In this document: piece by piece, positions 37,461-49,200 of the stretch
Position numbering within the stretch: the stretch's first letter is position 1
How the letters are laid out: each line of letters opens with the position of its first letter
From: Lethocerus indicus
Taxonomy: Eukaryota; Arthropoda; Insecta; Hemiptera; Belostomatidae
Assembly: GCA_019843655.1 (NCBI GenBank)
Contig: JACDQD010000011.1
Location: 11,760,604-11,824,603, forward strand
Direction: 5' to 3'
Length of the DNA stretch: 64,000 bases
The notes under the pieces: model-generated
Databases searched by the model: none
Told to the model about the DNA's origin: nothing
The model's input: the letters and a program-made list of their open reading frames with translations, nothing else
Made by a program: the position numbers and the translations under genes

Positions 37461-39852
37461 AAATTCGTTCTGATCTTATAAGGCGGAATTAGTATATCCC
37501 GGTGAAATAGTGCGGAGAATATCTCCCAAAATGAGGTGCAGGCTGTGCCCTAGTGTACTTTGAGATGAGGGTTCGTCTCTTACATTTTTCCTTCGTACAA
37601 TAGAAGTGATCTTAAATTATTCTTTTTTTTTATACAAGGTAAAATTTGAACTAAACATTGGACTGGCACTGAGTGATGATTCCGATAGCGGGGGATCCGC
37701 AGTTATGGTCAAGATATTTTACAGTCTTAGGACCAAATAATAGCGAGGAGGAGGCCAACGTTTTTTCGCATTGTCTTAAACGGTTTTAATTTGAAATCAC
37801 TTGCTCCCGGCGTGTTCGATTTCAACTGTTACAGGGACGAATAACAACGGGGGGCAAATGAACAAACGAACCTGACAATAAAACCGGTTCTTCGCCAGCC
37901 GTATATTTCCGCTTTTATTTCATTCGAATTTTATCTTAATTGGGCGAGAATTTAAATTGGGAGGCACAAAATATCAGGCCCGAACCGATATAAATTCATT
38001 CCCGAGGCGATGCATTTTGCACTCTGTCTCCTCCGCGTATTTAATTAATATATAAAATGGGTCTGGAATTGGAGAAAAATTTTCCATAAACAATTTTCAT
38101 AAACGCTTTTCCGTGTCGTCCCCGCGGTGGTCGTTGTGCGCTGTATCCCGACGGACCCCGTTGAATTATTCATTCTAATGATTTATTTCGACCTCAAATT
38201 TCGAGGGGACGGACAAAGGAGGAATTTCAAATGAGATTTATGCTCTTATTTTCGAGTGTAAACGGCGGGCCGGGTTATTAATTTCTGAATGTAACCAAGA
38301 CCGCACAGCGCGGGCACTCTACGGCTTGAACGCTCGCATTTTTCAAAATATTTCGCGGTATCGTATAATTTTTTTGTCGTCCGTTAAAACTGTCCAAACA
38401 TTGGCGCCTGCGGCGTAAGAGGGCAATGGTGTTCACAGTAATCCACTAATAACTGTATAATATCTATTCAATCAAATGTATTTGTTGACGTTTTACCTGC
38501 ATCATGTCAAAATTACCATTGTACAAAGTTGGCACGAAGGCTGCGGCTTGCCCATTAATATTAATAATAATTGACCGTCTGGGGTTAACCCCCAATGTGG
38601 GGCGACGCCCCTTTTTATAACTCTGCGTCAGGAGAAAAAAAAAACTAGTCCCACTGAGTGTATATATTTTTACGATTGTGTCGCCTATGATTCATAATTC
38701 ACCCCGGGGTGGGAAGCCCCGTGGGACCCTCGTGCCTCCGCCCCCCCCCCTTTATGAAAATTATAATCCGGGTACTTAGGGGCCAGTTTGTCGCCCCCCC
38801 CCTCCTCCCATCCTATAAGTGATTCTCCTCCTCCCCGAAACAGAAATATGTAAATGCCGCCCTTGTAACTATTTTTCAGCCGCCGATAAACGAGAGCGGA
38901 GGGAGCCGTACCCTCCCGTTCGAGGAAAATAGAAGAGAGGGTGCATGCCAAGTAGGAACGCGGCGTACCCAACTCTGTACAAATCCGTGACACTGCACAT
39001 AACATCCACTCTCTCGATGTGGATATTTGGGCGAGACTCCCCCCCCCTTTTGTAAATTTCAGACGCGACCACGGGACAGAAGAAGAAAGGGAGTACACCT
39101 GGAGCACGCCTGTGTTCTCGGTTGATAAACTGTAATATGAATTGTCTCAATAGTAAAACGAATCTAAATATTCGTAGGAAACTTAACTTCCGTATAAAAC
39201 AACAGGGTTAACTCAAAGACCTCGCAATGACTTCGAGTGATCTTTATAAGCGCCTCCTTAAACAGGCACAAAGAAATCCTGCACCTCGTTAAAGGATACG
39301 AGTAATTCGACACCTGAGGGCGCGTAGCCGGTGAAGGATATTGGGAGATACAGCCTAACAGGCAAAATATGTAATACATGGGAGTAAAGCGCGCATCTTC
39401 AAGCGCATGGAAGTTTCCATGAAGTTTCCGAGAAGAGCAATTTGTTGTTAATAGCCGGGATTCACTGTCGCTATATCCACTGTGCTCTACTGCAACATTT
39501 TTCCAGAATACCTTATTCAAAACACCGTAGAATTATATTCATAAGCACGATAATCTACTACGTAATTCAAATCTCGAAAGTATTCGTAAATTTCTGAGAA
39601 TACCAACTCCCGAGAATAACAACATGGGACTCACGAAGGTCTGCAGCATCGAACCAGATTTCATTTTCACAAATAAGAGTTTAACGTCAACATTCAACGC
39701 TACGTCAATAAATATGCTAAGCCTTCTAACGGCGTTATCGGTCTTTGGTGGGGGTGAGGGGCCAGAAAGGAATAAAAATCTAATTCGTCCTGGCTTTGGT
39801 TTAGGCAGTGAATCACCGCCAGCCAGCTTTTTGACCCGGAGGGTTGTTGGCT

Positions 39853-39960
39853 GGAGGGGGCGGTGGCGGGGGCGGGGGTATGGTCTCTTTCACATATTTG
39901 ATTATTTCGGAGGTCGGACGGACGGAAGGAAAGGGAGGAGGAGGAGGAGGAGGAGGAGGG
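39853..39960 (+). repeat. G-rich tract and (GGA)n repeat
   Basis: Runs of five G close together at 39853-39879 (GGGGGCGGTGGCGGGGG and more) could form a G-quadruplex. A GGA repeat of nine units follows at 39932-39960. Confidence 0.85.
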
Positions 39961-40097
39961 CTGGTGGGGAGTGCGAGCGCCGCCTTTTTGCCAGAGAAAT
40001 ATTGGATTAGTCATGGGCCAAGGGGCGAAGAAATTGTTTCTCTACCCCGCACCCCCTTCCTTTATGTGACCCCATTTGTTCCCCCGACCGAAGTCGA

Positions 40098-40168
40098 GAG
40101 AGAGAGAGAGAGGGAGGGACTGAGAGTCGGAAAGAAGGAATGAGAGAGAGAGAGAGAGAAGAGAGAGG
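40098..40168 (+). repeat. (GA)n-rich tract
   Basis: Two GA runs separated by about 25 bp of mixed sequence. Confidence 0.93.
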
Positions 40169-40306
40169 TGGGAGGGAGGATGTGATGTGGAGGAGAGGAA
40201 GCCGGGAGGATTTGCAACAGCTGAGACCGACCGCTTCCCCCAGAATCCGCGGTCAAAACTAGACAGCCTTATTAATTTCAGCAACGAAACAAACCAAATA
40301 AATTCG

Positions 40307-40375
40307 GAATACCTGTTATACGGTCTTTGAACGTTTGGAATACCATATTTTTTAGGTCTTCTGTCTCCTCTCCCC
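40307..40375. mobile_element. Fold-back element, diverged left-end fragment G
   Basis: AATACCTGTTATACGGTCT, then a diverged stretch with GTTTGGAATACC and CTTCTGTCTCCTCTC, in the same order as the left arm of other copies. It ends near 40375; no right arm was seen. Confidence 0.5.
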
Positions 40376-40828
40376 CTGTATATAACCAGCGAGTGGCGTA
40401 GAATTGTGGTACAGAATGGTCTCCCTTCGCACCGCACACGGCCCACATATTAATTTAGCGGCGGTAATTATCGGAATAATTGAAAACGACGTTACCTGCG
40501 AACACAAAGGACTAAAATAATATTTCCCGGCCCGAATGTTGTACGATTAGCCGAAATGGGCCCACGATGAATTGGAATAAATTAGTTCCGAAGTAAAGGT
40601 TAAACAGTAAAGGTTAAACCTGCCGACCAGAGGTGAGGATAGAATAAAAAACACTTAGGATCTCCTTAACGCCTCGCTGCATCCAGAAAAAGCAACGAAT
40701 GGAATAGGCGTGTGTATTTAGGAATATTTTTCGGAATTCGTAAAATATATATTATTGACGGGGACCGAATAGGTCCGAACTCGGTCAAATATACCGGCGA
40801 AGATTGGTGTATGGGAGTGCACAGTGGG

Positions 40829-41042
40829 CGGTGGAATTTTCCTAGAGAACGGCAGAGGTCAGTCAGAGGTCATCGAGGACAGATGGGCGCTCTTACCAGT
40901 CTCGGTACCTGACCGAGTGACCTCTAAATGACCTCTGTCAGAGTCACCGAGCCGCGCCCGTTTCTCCAACACAATTTCATTGATTGATAGACCCATCAAA
41001 ATTTCTGATCTCTGTCCGTTTCCTGGAAAATTCCACCTAACC
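40829..41042. mobile_element. Small inverted-repeat element with AGGTCA direct repeats
   Basis: Imperfect inverted ends (GGTGGAATTTTCC ... GGAAAATTCCACC, about 33 bp with the adjoining CAGAGGTC-like bases) enclose about 150 bp. Inside are two AGGTCA pairs spaced by five bases: 40856-40861 with 40867-40872 on the plus strand, and 40934-40929 with 40923-40918 on the minus strand. There is no coding capacity. It resembles a MITE; target duplication is unclear. Confidence 0.55.
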
Positions 41043-42493
41043 AGGACTTCTTTTATATGGTATCTTAAGCTTCTCTCCAAGTCCGATAAAGGTACCCTAT
41101 TGTAAATTATCTAAATATGTAGTAATTGCTGTCTCTAGCACTAGGACTGGTTAGTTTTAATGGAGACGCATTCGTGTTATTTGCGTTCTGAAATATCAAA
41201 TAATATTCGCGATCGAATATTCGAACCAACGGCTATAACAAATCAGGTAAAAATTTGGGTGATCTTTTTTTTTTAAATACAGGTCAAACCGTTGTTCATC
41301 CTCTAAAATCCGGCCGGCAAAGGGTTGCCCTCTCTCGGGTCGGATTTCCTAGTTTAAAATTTAATCCCAATTAATCCGACAAGGAGCCTCCTGTAATCTC
41401 CCTCCCCGTCCTACTCTTCCATTCGGTTCGTTTATCAATAATGTAAGCCCACCGAATCCAGTCCTCGAACATCCGCCTTTAATAAATTAACCGGGCTTTG
41501 ATAACGGTGATTAAAAATTTAATTACCCTCCCGCCGCCCGCCGATTTGTCTGTTTAGGTGTCCTTTGATCCCATTAGAGGGATCCAATATATGGCGTGTA
41601 CCCGTGAACGGATTACCTGCGCCTATAATCATTCCGCGAACTGCGGCCTCGCTCGCTCAATGGCTATTCCTCGATTTATAATGCATTTTCAATACTCACT
41701 ATCCTTCTCACACAGTCCTTGTACTATCCACAATTCCCCAATTCGAATCCAAGTTATATCTTGGATTCCTATTGTCCGTTAAATTTTCTCGATCATTATA
41801 CGAGACTTAGACTAACTACAGGCAAACAGAAGGGGATGAAAAATTACAAGGGAAATATACTACTCTAACCCCTCGGGAGTCCCCGAAAAGTAACATGGAA
41901 TAATGTTTGTAAGTTGTGAAATAATTCAAACAATAATTGGGTAACATACTCTCATTTAATAATGGCATAGTTCAACGGGGCGAGTGGGGAGCCACCCCGC
42001 CTATAATTTGGACGACCTTATAAACAGTTTATTTACCCCTCCCTTTTCTCAAACAGGGAAAGTAGGGCCGCGAATAACTAAACATACGAAAACAGTACGG
42101 ACGGTAAGACATTTGATCGGTCCTGAATGAGAGGAATAAACAACCGCCCTCCTCCTGAAGAACGGTCGGGGAGGAAGGGACCGCAGTGTTTACGTTTCCT
42201 GAAGTAGAAAAGGGGGGAGGCCGGAGAGAGAGAGGGTCCCGATAAAAAAAAACTTTCTTTCGACCTTTCTTCCAGTAGCGGGCGACAGCTGTGTTTGCTT
42301 CTTCGAGTCCCTTCTTCCTTTTTAGGCGCTGAGGGACACTCGACCAAAGAAGGAAAGGGGGAAAATAAAAAATGGAATAACTTCAGAACGTTAAAAGCAA
42401 GCCCCCTGTTATTACAGCTGAAGGCGGAGCGGGCGGGGCGGGGCCCCAGTCCGAAGCTAAGATCCGTGAAACTGCTTTATGAAAGGTAATTTT
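41043..42493. other. Unassigned interval
   Basis: No gene, RNA or element recognised. Confidence 0.6.
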
Positions 42494-42820
42494 CGTCGGT
42501 CCGCCAAAAAGTCGTCCTTTCTCGCCGTGTGACCTTCACAGTTCAGGATTTTTTTTGTTTCTAATCTATTTGTTTATAAAAAAGTATTCCAGTCAAAATT
42601 GTTATGGAGCTTCCATCAGACTTGTGCGCCTTCTTTTTATTATTTTCTTTCTTAATCAATCGATAATCGTGTCCGCATATAACAGCCGAGTAGTTGTGTT
42701 CGGAAGACTGGAACAACAGTGAGTCACCAATAAAGAATGTAGCTCGTGCATGGGTCCATTCTTTATCTCTCCTTCACTTTCAGGTTTTTTCATATCACTA
42801 CTTGTTAGTCATTTTATACA
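42494..42820 (-). repeat. Dispersed repeat, copy 1 (partner at 54.7 kb)
   Basis: About 320 bp shared with 54668-55017 in the same orientation. The core between ATGGAGCTTCCATCAGAC and GTCCATTCTTTATCTCTC is about 96% identical; outer parts are less alike and differ by insertions. On the minus strand the core (42764-42603) is open for 54 codons, including KEWTHARATFFIGDSLL and VICGHDYRLIKKENN. Here a 4-bp difference takes the upstream ATG out of frame. I recognise neither the element nor the protein. Confidence 0.9.
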
Positions 42821-44013
42821 AGTTGCCATAATTTTTTCCTAGTTAAAATGAAAAGATAACGCGCATATTTACGATGAATCACAAAGAAGAAAGAAGAAAT
42901 CCTCCCTAGTCATGAAATGCTACTGAAATTTTTTATTTCTTTACTAATTGTGGAAATTTCAATGATCAGAGACGCATATTTTAAAATATAAAAGATAGGT
43001 ATTTAAATATTCTTTCCTACTGAAAATAATCATTTCCCCTTAACAAACCCTTTATGACCCCTTAGGAAACAATTCTGTTGAATATTTAAAAATTGTTGTA
43101 AAATTTGAATCTCACCCGGAGTTTTTGGAATCTTGAAAGACTCCGCAGGTCAGATAAGCAGTGAACATGTTTTAGGTATCATAATCTGTACTATAATTGG
43201 GCGGTTCACAGCCGCTTATGGCCCTGGGGCCGCATGAACGCGTTTCGTTTAGACACGGACCCCTATCGCGCTGTTTACATCTCCCAGGCCTCGAACCGAG
43301 GCCGTCGGCGATTTTATTTTAACCCGTACACGATTCGGGTCTCACGCCCGCGTTCGAGTTTCGAGAGAACGAAAATGGGGGTTTCCCACTTTGAAACCGA
43401 TAAAGAAAAACCGTAATTAGATGCAGGTAAAATTCAAAATATTACTCTGTAGAATTACAACTCTAGAAAACTGTAAAAAGTATTTATTGGCCTAGGGAAG
43501 CCTTAAATTAAATAAATCTTATATTTTTAGGGTTCGTAATAATGTCGAATCTGTTGATATGTCGATGAGGAATGTGCCGCGGAACCCCGTTTGAAGACCG
43601 TTGCTGTAGAGGGTCGCTATTGAAAAACTAGTCGGTTAGATTTACATTTGCAATATTTTTTTCCTGTAAAATTTAGAACTATCTTTTTGTCGTATTTGGC
43701 GCGTGGCTCTGATATATACATGAGTTCCGGTTTTTTTCCATACCCCAGCCGTAAATTCACGTTTGACCTTAAACCCGCGTCCGTGCTCTTAAATTCGTCA
43801 TAAATCGTTACCGCGCCGGTCATTCCTCCGGGCGATATTTCCGCGTATTTTCCCCCTCCGATTTTTTGTTTTCGTTCGTTTTCTTTTTTTGTTTCTCCTA
43901 CTTTTTAGTTTATTCGACCCGTTTCTCCCCGCCAACGATAGGTCACCGCATTTCGGCCGCGTTCCCGCTTTTTATTGTTCACAATGGGGGGGGGGAACCG
44001 GAATAATCAAATC
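42821..44013. other. Unassigned interval
   Basis: AT-rich on the left, pyrimidine-rich at 43.85-43.98 kb. Nothing recognised. Confidence 0.6.
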
Positions 44014-44076
44014 GTCCGGCAATAGTCGAGCGGTTTTGACGGCACCCCAGTGCCCGGGTTCGAATCCTGGCACCCA
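44014..44076 (+). repeat. tRNA-like fragment (SINE head or tRNA pseudogene)
   Basis: CAATAGTCGAGCGGTTTTGA resembles a tRNA D-arm and A box. CCGGGTTCGAATCCTGG at 44054-44070 is a five-pair T-arm with a seven-base TTCGAAT loop. The space between is about 15 nt too short for an anticodon arm, so this is a deleted remnant. Confidence 0.45.
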
Positions 44077-44934
44077 AAATATAGACGCTTGAACCAATTC
44101 AGCAGGAAAAAATCAAACAAACCAGACTAGCGGTGTTGAAGGGTTGCTTCATCAAGAAGTCAATTGCAGGCCAAAGAATTGAGAGGAGACGTAAATTGAA
44201 GCAGCTTTTTAATTTTAATGTAACATATATTAATTTATCTATTTAAGACACTAGTGTATTAATTTTTTTTTTTATTTTGTCCACCCATTGACGGTACTCC
44301 TTCTCCTGCCCTTACTGTGTAGTGAGCCGTTTCATCTAAAGGCTCGGGATTTCCAGAAAGGTGACGCAAGGGGACAAAGGGATGGTTTTGAATCGACGTA
44401 AACAATTTTACGATGGATTGCAACGCAGGGCTTCTTCCCTCGATCCGCAAAAAAAAATAAAATTCCCCAAGTAAGTCCAGAAGCGCGAACAACAGGTGGG
44501 CCAACGCTCGGTCTCCGTTTCCGCACCTTCCCCCGGGGTTAGTGGGCCGTGCGGGTAACGGGAGAAGTCAGCCAGTCTCTTATTGTACGGTCCCACAACA
44601 ATGAGGGCCCTAATGAGGTGGCCCGCATGCGGCCTTCCCCCTCCGGACACATGTGGGCACATTAGGAATCGCCTCTATTGCTCCATTATCGATTTTGGGA
44701 GCGCGGTTCGGCTCAAGGTACAGACAACAATAGTCCTATTGTCCAGCCATCAGTGATTCTATCACTTTTGACTTGTATATACTGAGCGTATTTAAGCTGG
44801 ATATTCAATTAGTTGTTGGTTTAAAAATTTCATATTACAGGAATTAAATTTAAAAATATTACCATATATCTAACATTTCGGTCCTATCCTTTTATGTTAT
44901 ATGTATATACATATTATATATTTAATTTTCCCAC
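44077..44934. other. Unassigned interval before the LINE fragment
   Basis: No reverse transcriptase motif extends into this stretch, so the LINE is truncated near 44935. Confidence 0.6.
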
Positions 44935-45222
44935 CCAACAGCATTGGGCTCCACCTCGACAAACGACTCACGTGGAATCGAATTAAACAGAAAATTTGGA
45001 CTCTTAAGGCCATTACTAAAACGGACATCGAAATTGACCATAAGTAACAAACTGACAATATACAAAGCAATAATCAAACCGACATGGACATACGGTATAG
45101 AGCTATGGGGTTCCACCGAGACATCCGACATCGCTCGCATCCAGAGATTCCAGTCAAAAGTCCTTCGTACCATCCTTAATGCTCCCCGGTATGTTTCTAA
45201 CCGCACAATCCACCATGACCTC
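44935..45222 (+). pseudogene. Jockey-like LINE reverse transcriptase C-terminal fragment
   Basis: One frame reads IGLHLDKRLTWNRI; after a frameshift near 44998 another reads LLRPLLKRTSKLTISNKLTI, then YKAIIKPTWTYGIELWGS, RIQRFQSKVLRTILNAPRYV and NRTIHHDLG. These are hallmark motifs of the end of the reverse transcriptase protein of Jockey-type non-LTR retrotransposons. The fragment is cut at its 5' side and interrupted on the 3' side by fold-back copy H. No endonuclease, catalytic reverse transcriptase motif or poly-A tail is present. Confidence 0.88.
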
Positions 45223-45538
45223 GGGCATCCTCACTGCACTGTTACTTTCACTTGTTCTGTGGTGGTTGTCTGTTTGTCGTGTATATATATATATATACGT
45301 GTCTTGTTATTGTTCGGGGGTATTGTACAAGTGCAATACCACTACAGCACAAGTGAAAGTAACAGTGGAGTGAGGATGCCCAAAAAATATCCAAAGTGCC
45401 AACAGTGACTAACACCGCTACTGAAGATGGCGAACAGCCGAAACCGGTCTAGCAAAGACCAAACCAGCGAGAGGAGACAGAAACACCACGAACATACGGT
45501 AATCCAACCCCTCACAGACCACAAAACAGGTATATTAA
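45223..45538. mobile_element. Fold-back element copy H, inserted in a LINE fragment
   Basis: The left arm is truncated and starts at GGGCATCCTCACTGCACTG. A loop of about 85 nt follows, including a TA microsatellite between CGTG and ACGTGTCTTG, then a complete right arm of about 190 bp from CACAAGTGAAAG to the TTAA at 45535-45538. This is the best view of the loop and right arm. The left edge abuts the Jockey-like fragment, and GGGCATCC could belong to either. Confidence 0.85.
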
Positions 45539-46031
45539 ACTATAAAATTCATGTTGCTTGTACAAAATAAAAAAAAGGTGAAAAAAATTTTTAAAAACTC
45601 ATTATTTAAATGAACTCCGCGTTATTCGCCGGCCTATTCGTTTAGAGTGTGGCGAATTGCCGGGGTTTGTGGATTGAAGCCATGTCGACTCCACGATCTT
45701 GACCCTGTTCAACTCGAAACGAGTGGCATGTCCTCGGACACCGCCGTCGGTTGTCGGAACCGTGTCCGGCCGACCCGCCGCTGCCCGTGACACCCTCTCG
45801 CAGCCCCATCTCCCCCTCTCGTCCATCCTCGTCACCACTCTGTAGCCGCTTTCGGAGGGCCGCCGCACACTGTGTTCGCCCGCCCCTGTCCCCTGTACAA
45901 ATTCTATACCAGGCTCGCGGAAATCCATTCGGGGACGAGGATTTGAATCGTGAATCAGAAATTTCAATTTCAAATTGTGGGACCCCACCACTGACGATTA
46001 GAATATTAAAAAAATATATATTCGAGGATAA
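45539..46031. other. Unassigned interval between fold-back copies H and I
   Basis: A GC-rich stretch of about 300 bp inside AT-rich flanks. No gene recognised. Confidence 0.55.
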
Positions 46032-46212
46032 TTAACATACCTTGCTTTACAGTAGATTTCGTGTGTTTCTGTCTCCTCTCCCTGGTTTGGTCTTTAGACC
46101 GGTTTCGGCTGCTCGCCATCTTCAGTAGCGGTGTTTGGCACTTTGGCTGTTTTTTGGGCATCCTCACTGTCACATGGTGTTTGTCGTGTGTATACATACG
46201 TGTCTTGTTTTA
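46032..46212. mobile_element. Fold-back element, left half I
   Basis: The TTAACATACC terminus at 46032 is followed by the left arm (CTGTCTCCTCTCCCTGG, CTGCTCGCCATCTTCAGTAG, GGGCATCCTCACTG) and the loop sequence GTTTGTCGTGTG...ACGTGTCTTG as in copy H. The right arm is missing. It lies about 500 bp from copy H. Confidence 0.8.
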
Positions 46213-49200
46213 GTAAATAACGAGTACGAAATTATATTATTAACTACTTAGATGTGATGTACAGACAGGAACCCCCTCCTTCGAATTGGGCAGGGAGGAG
46301 TGGACAAGGTTCGATTACATGAAATTAAACCCTTTATATGCTTCTTTTGACCGCCAAGGTGAGAAAATGTAGGGAAATCCCTACCCGAAATTCGATGCGA
46401 AGATTGTCCCGTAGGTGGCAGTTCCGAATTTCATAAAAAGTTCATCTCTTTGTAACAATTTAAGATCGAGATTGATAAATTTAAGCGATTAAGAAGTATG
46501 AAATTGTACTTTAAATCTGCCCTTGACGTTTTTCTTCCCACTTTGGCCGATTTCGCTTCGTAACACATGATTTTGTTAATTTCCGAAGAATTCATTTCCG
46601 TTGGGCGAACATTGAAGAGATGAAATGTGGAGGGAGGGACTTGATTGTAATAAGTCGGCGCTGACAAAGGGCGGAAAGGGATGCCGGGCCTATGTAATTG
46701 AACCGAAACGACTTTAAACGTAGCCTCCCCCTCCACCAACCCCGTAAGACAATACAAAAAGGGCGGGGGGTTGGACGTCTGAGCGGACAAAGCCGTTGCG
46801 GATTACACCCCGGGCAAACAATGCGGTCGCTACCCCGGCCCCGGGGGGGCTTTGCCCGCAGTCCCCTGGCTAGTTTTATTAAAACTTTAATATGAGGATT
46901 ACTCGGAGCCGGTAAGCCGTTGGGCCGCCAGATCATAAAGACTTAATGCCCCCGAGCCGCAATATATTGCTCCTGAATTAGATCATTTGCTTACGCTAAC
47001 TTCCTCACTTTTGTAAATGCCAAATTGCTTCCGGAATGATTTGAACGGGCCTTTCGATATTTGAAACCTACTCAATCGTTGGACGTGGAAAACAGTTGCA
47101 TTCCAGAAAAAGAGCGAGCACATTTTATTTTCTCATATACCGCTCGATATATATTTCGTTTTGCAGTTCAGTCGGCTTCGCACAGACGTCTTCTTTTGCC
47201 CGTAATAAATCAAATCGTACTGGAGTGTACAAATACCGGGACAGCGATGAAATGAGTAGTAGTGCTCATAAGGTTTTAACATTGAAGTAAGACGTGTGTA
47301 TCGCCCCAGCTATTGTTACACTATCCTTCAATACAACAAACGCCTTCATTTTTCAAGTTATGCCATCCCTCAAAACACCAAATTGTGACGCTAAGAGCAG
47401 TTGTCAACCAATAAACTTGTAGGGAGTAAATTATTTTTTGTTCACGTCCTAAATTATTTCCGTAACACGAGAGGGGGAAATAAAATGAAAATTTAATTGA
47501 TTTATTGATCCGATCGTTAAAAAAAAGGGGGAATACTTCAACTTTTATTTCGTATCCACTCGACTTTCTCTACACTTTCCATTCCCCTTTTTTCGCAATA
47601 AATATCTGTTCAGTGTACAAATCCTCAATAATAATGGCTCCTTCCAAATTAATTGCCAATTAAATATAGCGCTAATTTCCGAAGGAGAGGAGGCCCTCCT
47701 TTGACAAAACAACGCTTCGTTCGTCAGGAAAAAAAGTGAAACAAATGAAATAATTTCGGAGAATTTTTGTAAAAAGGAAATGTTTATTTTTTTTCGGCGG
47801 TCTTTTGTTTCGCGTTCTCCCTCCGTGTCTCTTCCATTCAGCGTCCTCGTCTTCCTCGGCCGGGCCCCGGGTAATTGGGTTTTGATAGGGTGGACGGAGC
47901 GGGGCTGTATTTTTTCCCTTTGTGGAGTTTTTCGGTTTTTTCGCCCCCGCCCCACCGCGGACCCCCCTTTTTTTCCTGTTTTTAATTACCGGTGGGGGGG
48001 GGCGGGGGTTGGACCCCGGGCGGGCGGCCGCCCCGGGGCGCTTTCGGATACCCCCGGCCCCGACGACAAAGGAAAGTAGAAAAGCGACCGCTGCGGAGTA
48101 AAAAAAAAGATGGGTTTCAAATATTTAAGTTCTAATTAAAAAAAAAAAAAAAGGGAAAAAACCGCCTAAGGCCTTATGAGCGATTGTGCGCTCGACAAAA
48201 CGAGAGGGCCGGGGTCGAATACATTGTGCGCGCCGTTCGTTTTGGACGGAAGTTTTCCGAAGTGTACATGCGAGAAGAAAAATCGTCCAGCATTTTCCCG
48301 TGCATTCAACTCAATTCACAGAACACAGTAGGTATTCGTTGTCGCGCTGCCGTTTTTTAATTGGTTCTATCGCTCTAATCAGGTGGACAGTATACAAATG
48401 TTTCTGCAATGTTGACCGGTGCACGGAAATAGCACGAATTTTCAATATGGAGCGCCCGTCCCCATTTTGCATCGGAACCGCTCGCATTTCAATTTCTACG
48501 AACAAACAACTGGATGATCCCCGCTGCTTGGGGCGGCGGGGGGAGTGGAGGGCTGATACGGGCGAGAATGGATAACGGCGTACACTCGGGGTTGAATACA
48601 CGTCCAGGTATCGGGAAATAAATAAAACAAGACCCGCGTGCCCCACCAACGCCGCCGGGGGCGGTTTTATTATTCCCGTCGTCCTTCCCCAAATGTCCTG
48701 CTGATTATTCAGAAAGAAGAATTGGATAAGGGGAAGAAATACGAGGCGGGGATCAGACCGAGAGAGGCACCTACCGGGGATGGTTGGGGGGGAAGGGGAT
48801 GTCTGTTTACCCATTCCCGTGTCGTATACTCACAGATCCGAACAACATGGATATGTATATGTATGAGGTTAGGTCGGGCTCCTCCTTAGAACCCTCTCTC
48901 TTCCCAGTCCCTCCCTATACTCTCAGCCACCCCCCCCCCCAATGTATGCACATCATCCCCGCCTACACCCCAACTACCCGATCATTTGAAGGTGATCTCA
49001 ATTTTTTTTTTTCAGAAATAATAACTAATTATATTGTTTACAATAAAACTAAAACCCACACTACTCTGAGTTTGTATCGTAAAATAGAACTAAATAACTA
49101 ATTTTATTTAATTATACTTAACTGTTAAGAAACTTTTCCGAACATTTCAGAATTCTTTACTTCTTTACAAATTCTTACATTCAGCGGGTGACACGACCGA

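Larger units (their letters stand above)
37461..40306. other. Unassigned interval with GC- and purine-rich tracts
   Basis: C-rich runs at 38.70-38.81 kb and the G-rich/GGA tract at 39.9 kb create overlapping spurious frames. No gene recognised. Confidence 0.6.

Noticed and set aside
48311..48814. 167-codon minus-strand frame
   Set aside because: No recognisable domain, overlapping competing frames on both strands in GC-rich sequence.
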